A stretch of 64,000 nt of DNA from Acidobacteriota bacterium. GTDB lineage: Bacteria > Acidobacteriota > Terriglobia > Acidiferrales > UBA7541. The stretch lies in contig JAKBLM010000001.1 of the NCBI GenBank assembly GCA_021832085.1, positions 1 to 64,000 of the forward strand, read 5' to 3'. The notes beneath the pieces are model-generated. The model was not told the origin of the DNA and searched no databases. It was given only the letters and a program-made list of their open reading frames with translations. Each line of letters opens with the position of its first letter. The stretch's first letter is position 1. The position numbers were made by a program, and so were the translations under genes. Positions 12,580 through 23,300 of this stretch are shown piece by piece.

Positions 12580-14385
12580 GTGGACGTCGACGAGAAAGTC
12601 TCTTCCCTGCCCTTGCAGCCGGGCGTCTATATCTTCAAGGACGCCGCCGGCACGATCCTCTACGTCGGCAAGGCGCGCGTGTTGCGCAACCGCGTCCGCT
12701 CCTATTTCGCCGGCTCGCGCGCACTCGACGCGAAAACCGGCTCGCTGGTGCGCGAGGTCGCCGACCTGGAAACGATTGTCGTCGACAACGAAAAAGAGGC
12801 GCTGGCCCTCGAAAACCTGCTGATCAAGCAGAACCGCCCGAAATTCAATATCCTGCTGCGCGACGACAAGACCTATCCCTACGTCCGTTTCACCGCTTTC
12901 GAAAAATACCCGCGCGTCTACGTCACCCGCCGGCTCACCAAGGACGGCTCGCTCTATTTCGGCCCCTATTTCCCGCACAATCTCGCCTACCGCATCGTCA
13001 AGTTCATCAACAAATATTTCCAAGTCCCTTCCTGCCATTGCGACCTGACGAAACCTCACAACCGCGCCTGTCCCGGCATGCCGATCCAGCGCTGCCTCGG
13101 GCCGGGGATGCCCGGTGGCGCGAGCGACGAGCAGTATGCCGAAGCGGCGCACGACGCGCGGCTCTTTCTCGAAGGCCGGCACCACGATCTGGCGCGCAGC
13201 TTGCGGGCACGGATGGACCTCGCGTCGAGCGAGGAGCGCTTCGAGCTGGCCGCCGGCTACCGCGACCTGCTGCACACGCTCGAAGAGATGGAGGAAAAGC
13301 AGCGCGTGGCAGCGGCGCGCGGCGACGATACCGACGTGCTGGGCTTTTACGCCGAGCCGCCCCAGGCCGCGGTCAACCTGTTCCACGTCCGCGGCGGCCA
13401 AGTAGTGGATCGCCGCGATTTCTATTGGGAAAACCTCGACGAGTTCGAGCCCGGCGAATTCGTCTCCTCCCTGCTGAAGCAGCTCTACCTCGACGCCGAT
13501 TATCTGCCGCACTTCATCCACATTCCCGTGGAAATCGAGGACCGCGAGGTGCTCGAGGAGTTGCTCGCCGAGCGCGCCGGCCGCCGCGTGGAAATCCACG
13601 TGCCGCAGCGCGGCGCAAAACACCAATTCCTCGAGCTGGTCGAGAAAAACGCACGGCATTCTTTCATGCAGCGCTTCCGCGTGCTGCGGCCGGATTCGCA
13701 AGCGATCGGCGGAGCCCTGAGCGAGGCCCTGGGGCTCGAAACGGCGCCGCGCCGCATCGAGAGCTTCGATATCTCGCACATCCAGGGATCGGATACGGTC
13801 GCCTCGATGGTCGTGTGGGAAGACGGGCGCATGAAGAAATCCGACTACCGCAAATTCATCATTCGCGGCGAAGCCGGCAATGACGATTTCGCTTCGATGC
13901 GGGAAGCCGTGGGCCGCCGATACCGCCGCGTCACCGAGGAGGGCCGGCCGATGCCCGACCTGGTCCTGATCGACGGCGGCGTGGGGCAATTGCACGCGGC
14001 GGCCGAGGCGCTCGATGCACTCGGCATCGTGATGCCGCCGCTCGCCTGCATCGCGAAAAAAGAGGAGATCATCTCGGTCTACGGGCGCGAAAGCGAGCCG
14101 ATCGCTCTCGATCATCATTCACCGATCCTGCATCTGGTCCAACAAATTCGCGACGAAACGCACCGCTTCGCCGTCACCTTCCATCGCCAGCGGCGCACGC
14201 GGCGCACGTTGCGCAGCGAACTGGAGGAGATCCCCGGCGTCGGTAAGGCCACCGCGCGGAAGCTGCTAGGACATTTCGGCAGCGTGGCGAATCTGCGCCG
14301 CGCCAGCGTGGAGCAGATCGCGCAGGTGGTACCCCGCGCGCGGGCGGAAACCGTCTTCCGCCATCTACACCAGGGCGGCACATGA
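12580..14385 (+). CDS. uvrC: UvrC, excinuclease ABC subunit C
   Basis: UvrC makes the two incisions of nucleotide excision repair after UvrA/UvrB recognition. The 601-residue length is standard. The N-terminal GIY-YIG nuclease is visible (GVYIFKDAAGTILYVGKARVLRNR). The middle contains a UvrB-binding UVR-like helix, followed by the RNase-H-like endonuclease half (DISHIQGSDTVASMVV; LVLIDGGVGQL; HRFAVTFHR). The end holds tandem helix-hairpin-helix elements (EEIPGVGKATARKLLGHFGS). The start is GTG. The gene is not adjacent to uvrA and is divergent from a TPR gene. Confidence 0.97.
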   Translation: MDVDEKVSSLPLQPGVYIFKDAAGTILYVGKARVLRNRVRSYFAGSRALDAKTGSLVREVADLETIVVDNEKEALALENLLIKQNRPKFNILLRDDKTYPYVRFTAFEKYPRVYVTRRLTKDGSLYFGPYFPHNLAYRIVKFINKYFQVPSCHCDLTKPHNRACPGMPIQRCLGPGMPGGASDEQYAEAAHDARLFLEGRHHDLARSLRARMDLASSEERFELAAGYRDLLHTLEEMEEKQRVAAARGDDTDVLGFYAEPPQAAVNLFHVRGGQVVDRRDFYWENLDEFEPGEFVSSLLKQLYLDADYLPHFIHIPVEIEDREVLEELLAERAGRRVEIHVPQRGAKHQFLELVEKNARHSFMQRFRVLRPDSQAIGGALSEALGLETAPRRIESFDISHIQGSDTVASMVVWEDGRMKKSDYRKFIIRGEAGNDDFASMREAVGRRYRRVTEEGRPMPDLVLIDGGVGQLHAAAEALDALGIVMPPLACIAKKEEIISVYGRESEPIALDHHSPILHLVQQIRDETHRFAVTFHRQRRTRRTLRSELEEIPGVGKATARKLLGHFGSVANLRRASVEQIAQVVPRARAETVFRHLHQGGT

Positions 14386-14518
14386 TTTTCGGTTTTGGGC
14401 GGTAGCGGCATGTTGCACGTGCCTCACTCGCTTCCGGGTCTGCCTGCGCTGGGTGTGTGCACCGCCGCGATTTCCCCGCTGCCGGCCATTTGGAGAACGA
14501 CGCGATGCAAATTGGAGT

Positions 14519-14731
14519 TCACTTCAGTTTCTCGAACTCGTCCAGGCTGATGCCGAGTTGGCGAAGGATTTTGAAGAACAAAGGGAGGACCGATTTCGCT
14601 CCCGGCGTGAAGAGGGATTGTGACGGCGCGTCCGGATGGTTCTAACGCTTGTGGCTTCCGATCTGTCTTGTCTTGGTGAAACCCAGGCGGCGGGCGACGG
14701 CCTGAAAGTCGCGGGCCGCCGCGCTAGGCAT
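14519..14731 (-). pseudogene. hicA: decayed HicA toxin (mRNA interferase)
   Basis: The reading frame begins MPSAAARDFQAVARRLGFTK and keeps the HicA core RQIGSHKR, but the next codon is TAG where HicA has Trp or another residue. After HPD the sequence matches HicA only in another frame (RAVTIPLHAGSE), then returns to the first frame for FKILRQLGISLDEFEKLK and a TGA stop. So there is one nonsense codon plus two compensating frameshifts. The ATG overlaps the hicB stop by 8 bases, the usual antitoxin-first coupling of some hic loci. It is probably non-functional. Sequencing error would need three independent lesions. Confidence 0.75.
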
Positions 14732-14935
14732 GAAGGATTTCGGTGGTGTCGGCCGGGAGTGGCACACCCTTCGCGGCGTATTCCTCGGCCAGCATCTTGA
14801 AAACCTTCCTCAATTCCTCGAGCGCCGCTTCGCGAGTGGGCATGAGTGCGTAGCCGCTGGAAATGGCCGGAATTTCGGCCACCCGGAGCCACCTTCCTGC
14901 CGGTACAGAACGATTTTGTAGTCCCCGAGCCTCAC
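14724..14935 (-). pseudogene. hicB: decayed HicB antitoxin
   Basis: The C-terminal part VAEIPAISSGYALMPTREAALEELRKVF...LPADTTEILHA is typical HicB. The expected N-terminal strand DYKIVLYRQEGGS is present just upstream but in a different frame (probable GTG start 14935), so about one base is missing near 14885-14893. The open frame that remains lacks the native N-terminus. It precedes the broken hicA on the same strand. With the partner toxin also broken, the locus looks like a relic. Confidence 0.7.
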
Positions 14936-15111
14936 AGGGCACCTCGAATCCAAGGTCAGTCTAGTACGAAAGCCCTGCCCCAGCGCCGGAGGGGGGCAGC
15001 GCCGAAGTACGGTCGCGCATGGAACCGCGACGGAAGCGGCGCAGCATGTTCTGTCCCTTCGGTCCCTTGCCTTTTGCCTGCAAAAACAGTAGAGAGGAGA
15101 CGCGAAATGGA

Positions 15112-16095
15112 TCAGTCTTCTGGCTTGGGCAGGGTGATGTCGGCGGGATTTTCGTGGGACAACTGATCAAAGGATGATTCCCCGCGCTGGCCTTCGCGGG
15201 GCATGACGCCCGCGAGCAGAAGAATGGTGCCGCAATACATCAACGTATCGCCCAGGTAATCAATGCCGGTGAGGTTGGTGTGTTCCACGATGCCGAACGG
15301 CACGTAGACGACCAACTCCACGAAGAGCACGGTCAAGCCCAGCCACGCCGCCGAGCGGGTCTTCTTGCCAACAAGCAAGAGAGCGCCGGCGATGGCGAAA
15401 ACCGCGGCTGTCAGGTACGTCCAAACGGCGTGTCCGAAGATCCACCGGGGAGTCACCAGGCTCAGCGGAATGGCGGGAACGTGGTTGCCGTGCAGGAATT
15501 GCTCGAAGCTGTAAAAGAGCACGGGGATGGCGATGAAGTATCGCCCGGTCGTCGCGAGGATGTGCCTGGCGCGCTCGCGCCATTGCTCGTTGAGGCTGGC
15601 TGCCAGCGCCAGGGCACCGCCGCTGAAAGAAAATGCCCGCAGCGTGAGCGCCAGCGTAAACCGATTTCCCGGATCGTGTGCCAGAGCCGGGGCGTCCAGC
15701 AGCACCACGAAAAGGAAAAACGTCAAGGCGAGCAGACTCGAGGAGAGACGCAGCTGAATCCTGGTCACCAGGCTCAGCCCGGCTGCGATAAAGCAGGTGC
15801 CTACGAAGTAGGCCCAAAACAGATGCCACGGAATCCACGCCGGCACCAAAGACGCGATGGTCTTCGTCACCGTGAAATGTTCGGTGCCGAAGGCCACGAG
15901 GGGCGCCCCGTAGAAAAGTGGCCCGAAAAGAATCAGCTTGTCGAATCCCCGCGCTTTTTGCCAATCACCGCGAAGAAAAATCGCCACCAACCCGATCGCG
16001 AAAATCACTCCACCAGCCGAATATGCACAGATCACCTCGCCGGGAATCACGAGGGAAGCCATGACTGCCGACGAGTCCAGGAAGCTGCCGCTCAC
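15112..16095 (-). CDS. multi-pass membrane protein, two tandem DoxX-like modules
   Basis: The 327-residue protein is hydrophobic throughout, with about nine membrane segments. Two internal units resemble each other. One contains FGTEHFTVTKTIASLVPAWIP then HLFWAYFVGTCFIAAGLSL; the other contains FYSFEQFLHG, TPRWIFGHAVWTYLTAAVFAIAGALLL. The pattern of an acidic-His pair, (V/T)P-x-W-I-P and a long helix pair recalls DoxX-like proteins. No catalytic motif is visible. A related single-copy protein is encoded at 19090-19875. Function is unknown, perhaps associated with quinone or redox membrane chemistry, as inferred for DoxX relatives. Confidence 0.65.
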   Translation of the reverse strand: MSGSFLDSSAVMASLVIPGEVICAYSAGGVIFAIGLVAIFLRGDWQKARGFDKLILFGPLFYGAPLVAFGTEHFTVTKTIASLVPAWIPWHLFWAYFVGTCFIAAGLSLVTRIQLRLSSSLLALTFFLFVVLLDAPALAHDPGNRFTLALTLRAFSFSGGALALAASLNEQWRERARHILATTGRYFIAIPVLFYSFEQFLHGNHVPAIPLSLVTPRWIFGHAVWTYLTAAVFAIAGALLLVGKKTRSAAWLGLTVLFVELVVYVPFGIVEHTNLTGIDYLGDTLMYCGTILLLAGVMPREGQRGESSFDQLSHENPADITLPKPED

Positions 16096-16539
16096 GACGA
16101 TTCCTTTCCCCCACCGCCCTCTAGTGCCTCTGTGGCAACTGGCGCTCAGTGGCTAAAGCCACTTTCTGTGCCCATACTTACGGCACAGCTGTGCCCATAC
16201 GAAACGATCGGATTGCCACACAGGCTCTCTTGGCCACGGTCATGCTAACAGAAGAGGTGCCTAGATCCCGCATCTGCAATTGGAGGACGATGCTGCATAT
16301 GGATGCCACCGAAGTGCCGGCGGACTCGATTTGGAGCGGGGGATGCCACCGGTGTCCAGATCCCACGCTGGCGTGCCGGTCGCGAAAATGTGGTCGCCGG
16401 CGCGCCTATGGATTTATACTGCGCTTGCCCGGGACGCCAAAATGGACATGCTGGTTAAGACCGCCTGTGACGGGCTTGATGCAAGCCTTACGTTGCGAAA
16501 ACAGGCTGCCTTCACGCAAGATGGGGTAGCCCAGTCCAG
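16096..16539. other. intergenic region with short repeated words
   Basis: This 444-bp gap precedes the ABC permease gene. Two copies of CTGTGCCCATAC lie 25 bp apart (about 16165-16200) around TTACGGCACAG, which looks like a degenerate dispersed repeat. No credible gene was found. Confidence 0.4.
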
Positions 16540-18114
16540 ATGAACTTCGAACTTATCGGCGAACTGATCCGCCTGCGCTATAAGCTGCTGTGGGCTCGAA
16601 CGCGAACGCGCAACGGGCGGATCGCCCTGTTCATCGCCGGCTACCTGATCTTGGTGCTGGTGTTGCTTCTGCTGGGCGCGGGCGGACTGGGCGCGGGAAT
16701 GGTGGCTGTGCAGTCCGGCAAGGCACAGAAGGTGGCGGACATCGTGCTCGGTTCGTTGTTTCTCGAGATGATGCTTGCCACGGTGATCATGGGATTCGGC
16801 CTAAACGCCATGTTCTCCGACACGGAGCTGCGCCGCTATCCGGTCGGGGCCATGGAACGGTGGGTGACGCGGCACCTGGTTGCGCTCGTCGATCCCTTCT
16901 GGTTCCTGGGATTCGTGCTGGAAATTGGGCTGGTGGTGGGGCTTTACGTGGTGGGCGCCGGTTCCCTGGGCATAGGCCTTGTGGCCGTCCTGCTGTTGTT
17001 CGTCGCCAATTATCTGGCGGCGCGCGTATTCGGCGTTTTCGTGGACCGGATGATGCAGCATAAGATCGGCTCGCTGGTGCTGATGGCGGCGATTTTTGGC
17101 GTGGCGCTGGGCGCGGGGCAGATTCCCCACATCCTGAAACACAATCCGGCCGCGGGCGCCGAGGCCGCCCGGTTTCTTCGCTATACGCCGCCATTGGGCG
17201 CGGCCGCTGCCATCACGCAAAGCGGCTTCGAGGCAGCTGCCGGCCTTGCGATCGTCGTCTGCTGGCTTGTCGCCCTCGCCGCCGCGCTGGTGGCGCTCGA
17301 GCGCCGTCCCGCTCATCGGCAAAAGCTCCCCAGCACGAGGATTTCGTTCGACAGCATCTACGAGCGCGTGGGCGGCTGGTTTGGCGCGGAAGATGCACCG
17401 CTCGTCGCGCTCTGGCTCCGGTTCTACGCGCGCAACACCCGCTTCCGCATGCATGTCCTGCTCGCGCTGCCGATACTCGGCTTTCTCGTCTACGCTTTCG
17501 GAAAGCCCAGGAATGACGTTCACAGCCTGTTCATCGCCGCGCTGGGAGCATTTCCAGTGGCCACTTTCCTGGCGACGGCGCGCTTTTCGGTCAATCAGTT
17601 CGGATACGTCGGCGGGGCCTTCCGCCGCTATTTTCTCTTGCCCATAGATGCTCGGGCCGCGTTGCGCACCGGCAGCTACGCCTCGATGTTGGCCGGCGGG
17701 CCTTTGATCGTGGTGGCGGCGATTGCCTGGGCGGTACTGGCGCCGGGGCCGTTCGACGGGCGCATGCTGTTTATGCTGGTGGCGAGCGGGATTGCGGGCC
17801 TGCTCACGCTGAACGGCTTGGGGCTGTGGACCAGCATCCTGGGACCGCGCCGCGGCAACTACAACCAGAACCTGGGCAACGATCTGTCGCTGGCCGGCAA
17901 TATCGTCCTCATCGGCGGCGGGATCGTGTGCCTGTCGGCGCCGCATGTGCTCGCCAGGATCATGCCCGCACTGGTTTCACCGAAATACTGGTGGCTTGCG
18001 ATTATGCCGGCGGCGCTGGCGCTGCTGTTCTACGTTTTCTCGTTGCGAGCGACGGGCACGCTCTTTCGCCAGCGGCGCGAGCAATTGATGGCGGTGGTCG
18101 AAGGAAGAGGCTGA
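16540..18114 (+). CDS. ABC transporter permease, ABC-2-like
   Basis: The 524-residue integral membrane protein has about ten to twelve hydrophobic segments in two blocks separated by a cytoplasmic loop (about 245-290, [19 protein letters not shown]). The layout resembles large ABC-2 exporter permeases. The ATPase gene starts 2 bp after its stop, so the pair forms one transporter. Substrate is not indicated. The start ATG at 16540 gives a cytoplasmic N-terminus [15 protein letters not shown], as in related permeases. Confidence 0.8.
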   Translation: MNFELIGELIRLRYKLLWARTRTRNGRIALFIAGYLILVLVLLLLGAGGLGAGMVAVQSGKAQKVADIVLGSLFLEMMLATVIMGFGLNAMFSDTELRRYPVGAMERWVTRHLVALVDPFWFLGFVLEIGLVVGLYVVGAGSLGIGLVAVLLLFVANYLAARVFGVFVDRMMQHKIGSLVLMAAIFGVALGAGQIPHILKHNPAAGAEAARFLRYTPPLGAAAAITQSGFEAAAGLAIVVCWLVALAAALVALERRPAHRQKLPSTRISFDSIYERVGGWFGAEDAPLVALWLRFYARNTRFRMHVLLALPILGFLVYAFGKPRNDVHSLFIAALGAFPVATFLATARFSVNQFGYVGGAFRRYFLLPIDARAALRTGSYASMLAGGPLIVVAAIAWAVLAPGPFDGRMLFMLVASGIAGLLTLNGLGLWTSILGPRRGNYNQNLGNDLSLAGNIVLIGGGIVCLSAPHVLARIMPALVSPKYWWLAIMPAALALLFYVFSLRATGTLFRQRREQLMAVVEGRG

Positions 18115-18116
18115 CG

Positions 18117-18884
18117 ATGGACGCGTTGCGAATTTCCAACCTGGTGAAGAAGTACGGCACGGTAGTGGCCGTCGACGACCTTTCGCTCGCGGTGCCCACG
18201 GGCTCCATGTTCGGCTTCCTCGGACCCAACGGCTCCGGCAAGAGCACCACGATCGGCTGCCTTACGGGGCTGCTCGATCCCACGGCGGGACGGATTGAAA
18301 TCCTCGGCCAGCCTTTCGATGCGAACAGCGCCGGGCTCAAGCGCCGCATGGGAGTGATGCCGGAGACGCTCGGACTGTTCGAGCCGCTCTACGCCCATGA
18401 GTTCCTGGCTTTCGTGGGGCGCATGTTTGGGCTGGATGAAGCGAGGACGCGGACGCGCGTCTCCGAATTGCTGCAGGCGCTGGAACTGACCGATTCCTCG
18501 AAAACGCTCTCGGAATACAGCACGGGCATGCGCAAGCGTGTGGCATTCGCCGCAGCGGTGATCCATTCGCCCGAAGTGCTTTTTCTCGACGAACCCTTTG
18601 AAAGCATCGACCCGGCAGGCGTGGCGTTGCTCAAGCAATGGCTGCGCCGTTTCACCGAGCAAGGCCGCACGGTCTTCATCACCAGCCACGTTCTGGAAAC
18701 GGTGGAACGGCTGTGCGATGCCGTCGCCATCATCACCCGCCCCGGCAAGCTGGTGTGGCAGGGCGACATCTCGGTGTTGGCGCACGACGGCGCCATTCAG
18801 TTCGACGGCCAAGAGTTCCGCGCCCTGGAACCGCTCTTCCTGCACCTCACTGGCGAACGCTATGCGGATCTGAACTGGCTGTGA
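18117..18884 (+). CDS. ABC transporter ATP-binding protein
   Basis: The 255-residue nucleotide-binding subunit has Walker A GPNGSGKS (36-43), a degenerate signature YSTGMRKRV in place of LSGGQ, Walker B VLFLDEP and the switch His in [12 protein letters not shown]. The YSTGMRKR variant is typical of ABC-2 export systems (CcmA/NatA/DrrA-like). The ATG at 18117 lies 2 bp after the permease stop, so translation is coupled. A longer frame extending left is only read-through of the permease region. Confidence 0.92.
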   Translation: MDALRISNLVKKYGTVVAVDDLSLAVPTGSMFGFLGPNGSGKSTTIGCLTGLLDPTAGRIEILGQPFDANSAGLKRRMGVMPETLGLFEPLYAHEFLAFVGRMFGLDEARTRTRVSELLQALELTDSSKTLSEYSTGMRKRVAFAAAVIHSPEVLFLDEPFESIDPAGVALLKQWLRRFTEQGRTVFITSHVLETVERLCDAVAIITRPGKLVWQGDISVLAHDGAIQFDGQEFRALEPLFLHLTGERYADLNWL

Positions 18885-19089
18885 TGAAGCCTGTCTTTGC
18901 CACAGATTCATGATCGGCCGGCGGGTCTTCGGGGAGAAGAAGACTCGCCCCGGATTGTCCGCTGCGGGGCGGAGGGCCGGAAAATCAGTTGCTGGTTGCT
19001 CTCTGTACCGGTCAGGCATATGTTCCGTGCCGGTTCCGCGCTTGAAAAAGGAAGTTCTGGACAAACAAGCCCGAAAATGGTGATGCAGG

Positions 19090-19875
19090 ATGAAAACCCA
19101 GATGGGCCGTCATGTCTTCGGCGGGGCGGTTATCCTATACGGCATTCTTTTCCTCTATTGGCGCGACTCCAGTATTTGGCTGCAGGTTCAGCCCTTCGGA
19201 AAGATTCCCCATCCTGAAATGCTGGCCTCACTTGCCGGCGCGATCGAAATCCTCGGCGGCTTTGCCCTCCAGTGGCGCAAAACGGCGCGGATTGGGGCCG
19301 TCGCCTTGAGCGCGATCCTCCTCCTGTTCACCTTGCTCTGGATACCCGCACTCGTTGCCCATCGCGCGGCTTTCCCTTACGACGGCAACTTTTTCATGCA
19401 GCTCTCCCAGTTCTCCGGTGCGTTCATCGTGCTTACCACACTTGGAGCGAGCGACTCGCGGCGGATGGCCTTGGCGGCTCGCCTCGGCTACTGGTTCTTT
19501 GGCGTTTCTGTCGTCTCCTTGACCTGGGGACAGATTTATTATTTTTCCCCAACGGTGGCCCTGGTCCCCAAATGGATTCCTCCCAGCCAGATGTTTTGGG
19601 CGATCGCCACCACGGTTGCATTCGGGCTGGCGGCCATCGCTTTGCTTTCCGGGCGGCTGGCCCTCCTCGGGTCTCGCTTGCTTACGGCGATGCTCATGGG
19701 CTTCGGGGTGGTCGTGTGGCTGCCCTTGCTTTTTGCCGGGCCTCACAAGCTCTTCAATTGGACGGAGACCGCCGAAACTTTCGTAATCGCCGGAGCGGCG
19801 TGGATCGTGGCCGATTATCTCGGCCAAACGAGACACCACGACCAAGCGCTAAGCCAACAGCCAATGGAAATTTGA
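19090..19875 (+). CDS. DoxX-like multi-pass membrane protein
   Basis: The 261-residue protein has seven or so hydrophobic helices. Its segment VPKWIPPSQMFWAIATTVAFGLAAIALL closely parallels VPAWIPWHLFWAYFVGTCFIAAG of the protein encoded at 15112-16095, so the two are related. No signal peptide cleavage site is obvious; the first helix (about 8-25) is probably an anchor. Function is unknown. It stands 205 bp after the ABC pair on the same strand. Confidence 0.65.
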   Translation: MKTQMGRHVFGGAVILYGILFLYWRDSSIWLQVQPFGKIPHPEMLASLAGAIEILGGFALQWRKTARIGAVALSAILLLFTLLWIPALVAHRAAFPYDGNFFMQLSQFSGAFIVLTTLGASDSRRMALAARLGYWFFGVSVVSLTWGQIYYFSPTVALVPKWIPPSQMFWAIATTVAFGLAAIALLSGRLALLGSRLLTAMLMGFGVVVWLPLLFAGPHKLFNWTETAETFVIAGAAWIVADYLGQTRHHDQALSQQPMEI

Positions 19876-19880
19876 AGGAA

Positions 19881-19914
19881 TGGCGGGGCCGATGGGATTC
19901 GAGCCGACAACCTT
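19881..19914 (-). repeat. duplicated 3' end of tRNA-Ala (attachment-site-like)
   Basis: On the minus strand this segment matches the last 34 nt of the tRNA-Ala gene at 20215-20290 at 28 positions, including an identical 15-nt core TCGAATCCCATCGGC and a terminal CCA. It has the same orientation as the tRNA. The two copies bracket a 300-bp segment that holds only a GIY-YIG gene, as expected for an element inserted at a tRNA 3' end. Confidence 0.75.
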
Positions 19915-19921
19915 CCCGGTT

Positions 19922-20185
19922 TCACCGGGACGCGGCGACCAAGCGCTCAATCAAAGCTCGGTCCTTCCACGATTTGACCTGCCTCTCCCGTCTCATCGCT
20001 TCGGCACGAGTTGCATGGGTTTCCGAATGCACAATTTTCCACGGGCCGCGGCTTTCCGGAGACCGGGAGTAGTTCGCGTTGTGCTAGGCGAGCCTGGCCT
20101 CAGGATCCTTCGTCTGCCCGATGTAGTAACGGCCAGAAGTCTCACTCTGCAGAATGAAAAGGTAGTAGCTTATTTCCGACCGCAC
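19922..20185 (-). pseudogene. small GIY-YIG nuclease gene with one premature stop
   Basis: From a GTG at 20185 the frame reads SYYLFILQSETSGRYYIGQT, the classic GIY-YIG N-terminus with the second motif as YYIGQT. A TAG at 20084-20086 interrupts the usual RLAQHN segment where Gln (CAG) is expected. The same frame then continues intact through WKIVHSETHATRAEAMRRER and KSWKDRALIERLVAASR to TGA, 87 codons in all. A single transition would restore it. Such small UvrC-like (URI) nucleases are about 80-100 residues. It lies between tRNA-Ala and a second copy of the tRNA 3' end. Confidence 0.85.
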
Positions 20186-20214
20186 ACCGGGCCGAAAAAA
20201 AGACTTTGAGGATT

Positions 20215-20290
<76 letters not shown>

Positions 20291-20308
20291 ACCGTACAGG
20301 CTGACCTT

Positions 20309-20337
20309 TTTATAGCACCGCGCCCGGACAGGGTCAA
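20309..20337 (-). promoter_or_regulatory. sigma-70-like promoter of tRNA-Ala
   Basis: On the minus strand TTGACC is followed after 17 nt by TATAAA, placed about 19 bp before the tRNA 5' end. Both boxes are close to consensus and the spacing is ideal. Confidence 0.8.
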
Positions 20338-20358
20338 AGAGCAGCTTGCGATCCGTGC

Positions 20359-23300
20359 CTACGGCGCACCGACCGACTGCTCTTCGCGAACCACGCCGGG
20401 GACCATGCTGGGGGATTTGCGCCGCCAGGCGAGGAAGCTGTCCATGTAGGTGTAGACGACGGGCGTGAGGTAGAGGGTGACAAATTGGGCGAAAACGAGG
20501 CCGCCGACGACGCACAGGCCGAGGGGGCGGCGAGCGCCGGCATCCGCGCCGAAACCGATGGCGATGGGCAGCGTGCCCATGATCGCGGCGGCGGTGGTCA
20601 TCATGATCGGCCGGAAGCGGATAATGCTGCCCTGGAAGGCGGCTTCCGCGGGATCGGCGCCGGTGCTGCGCTGATGATCGAGCGCGAAATCGACCATCAT
20701 GATCGCGTTCTTTTTCACGATGCCGATCAGCATGATCAGGCCGACAAAGCCGTAAATATCGAGCTGCATATGGAAAAGCGAAAGCGTGAGCAAACCGCCG
20801 AAAGCGGCGGCGGGAAGGCCGGAAAGAATCGTGACCGGATGAATGAAGCTTTCGTAGAGGATGCCAAGGACGAGGTAGATGACGAGGACGGCCATGATGA
20901 GAAGGATGGGCAGGCCTTTCATCGACTGCTGGAAAGCCTGGGCGGTGCCTTGAAAACTGGTGGTGATGGAAATCGGCAGAAGCGATTTGGCCAGCTGCTG
21001 GACTTCGGTGACGGCCTGGCCGAGCGCGACGCCGGGCGCGAGGTCGAAGGAAATGGTGACGGAGGGGAGCTGTCCGGTGTGGTTGACGGTGAGCGGGCCG
21101 ACGCTGGTGGTGAATTTCGAGACGGCGCTGAGCGGAACGAGCTGGCCGGTCGAGGACGTAATGTAAAGGTCGGACAGCATGTTCGGATCGGCCTGGAAAC
21201 GCTTCTGCACATCCATGACGACCCAATACTCATTCGTGGAGGTGTAGATGGGCGAAGTCAGGCGCTGGCCGTAGGCGCTGTAAAGTGCGCTTTCGACCTG
21301 CGACGGCGTGACGCCGAGCGCGGAAGCTTTGTCGCGATCGACAACGACGTTGGCCTGGGGATTTTTGATCTGGAGATCGGTGGTGACGTGGGTGAGGCCG
21401 GGGAGGGCCTTCATTTTCGTCTTCATCAGCTCGGCGTAGCGATAGAGCTGAGTGGTATCGGGGCTGGCCAGCGTGAATTGATACAGGCTCTTGGTGGAAT
21501 AGCCGCCGATGCGGATGGCCGGCGGATTCTGCAAGAAACACTTGATGCCGGGCACCTTGTTCAGCTTCGGCTGCAATTCCGCGATGATGTCCTGGATCGT
21601 CAAATGGTGCTCGAAGAGCGGGCGAACGAACCGAACCAGCGAGCCGAGGACAGCGTCGTGGCCGTAACGCGCCACCAGACGGTCGTAAGTGGGGCTATTG
21701 GTCCAGGGACGGTCGGAAAGATCCTTCAAATGCAGGAAGGCGTGGCCGTTGTTGAGGCCGCTGCTACTGGAAGCCTGGATGCTGGAGAAGAACTGCACGA
21801 CGCTCGGATCGGCCTGGAGAATGCGGTTGACGGCTTCCTGATGCGCCTTCATCGAGGCGAAAGAGATTCCCTGATTGGCCTGGGTGGAAACGGAGATTTC
21901 CGATAGATCTTCCTGGGGCAGAAAGCCTTTCGGAATCGCCCAAAATTCCCATGCCGTTCCCAACACAACGAGGACACCAAACAGGAGCACGAGCACGCGA
22001 TGGCGCAATGACCAGCGAAGGGTGACGCCGTACACGTTGCGCGCGCCGTCGAGACCGCCTTCGAGCTTGCGGTAGAGCCAGCCGTGCTTTTTTTCATGCT
22101 CGGGACGCAGATAGCGATGGCAGAGCATCGGCGTCAGCGTGAGCGAAACGAAGCCGGAAACAAGCACAGCGGAAATCGTCACCACGGCGAATTCATGCAT
22201 CAGGCGGCCGAACACCCCCGGCATGAAAAAGACGGGAAGAAAGACGGCGGCGAGCGAAAGCGTCATGGCGAGGATGGTGAAACTGACTTCTTTCGAGCCG
22301 GCGAGGGCGGCTTCGAACGCGTCCTTGCCCATTTCCATGTGGCGGACGATGTTTTCGAGCATGACGATGGCATCGTCGACCACGAAACCCACCGATAGCG
22401 TGAGCGCGAGAAGGGATAACGTGTCGATGGTGTAATTGAGCAGATACATCACCGCGAAAGTGCCGACGATGGCCATCGGAAGTGCAAGGCTGGGGATGAT
22501 CGTAGCCGACAGGTTGCGCAGGAAGAGGAAGATGACGAGGATCACGAGGAAAACGGCGAGCAGGAGGGTGAATTTCACGTCGTTGACCGACTGCTGAATG
22601 GGAACAGAGCGGTCGTATTCGATCGAAAGATTGATCGAGGGAGGGACCATCGAGTAGAAGCGCGGAATCAGCTTGCGAATGCGCTGGACGATATCGATCG
22701 TGTTCGTGCCGGGCTGGCGCTGAACGGCCAGCATGATGCCGGGGATGTTGTTGATCCAGTTGGCGACGTATTTATCCTGCACGCCGTTGGTGACGGTGGC
22801 GACCTGATCGAGCCGGACCGGAGCACCGTTGCGGTAGGCGACGATGAGCGGGCGATAGGAGGCGGCGTCGTCGAGTTGGCCGTTCGATTCGATGTTGTAG
22901 GCCTTGTGCGCGCCGAAGAGCGTGCCCATCGGCATGTTGACGTTGGCGTTTTGAATCGCCTGCTGCACCTGGTCGATGCCGATCTGGCGGCTGGCAAGCT
23001 CGTCGGGATTCAGCGAGACGCGCACGGCGTATTTCGCCGTGCCGAAGACGCTGACTTCGGCGACGCCGGGAACCATGGAGATCTGCTCGGCGATCAGGTT
23101 TTCGGCGTAGTTATCCACGTCGTAGAGCGGGAGGGTAGGCGAAGTGACGGCAAGCAGGAAAATCGACTGGTCGGCGGGATTCACCTTCCGGAACGTCGGT
23201 GGGAACGGCATGTTGGGCGGGAGCTGGCTGCCGGCGGCGGCAATCGCGGACTGAACATCCAGCGCGGCGGAATTGATATTGCGGCTGAGCGAGAATTGGA

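Noticed and set aside
12568..14118. upstream part of a 677-codon frame antisense to uvrC
   Set aside because: Only the last about 157 codons (TPR protein) are credible; the rest mirrors uvrC.
14524..14892. 122-codon open frame on the minus strand
   Set aside because: It is the wrong frame of the hicBA relic; HicB and HicA similarity lies in the other two frames.
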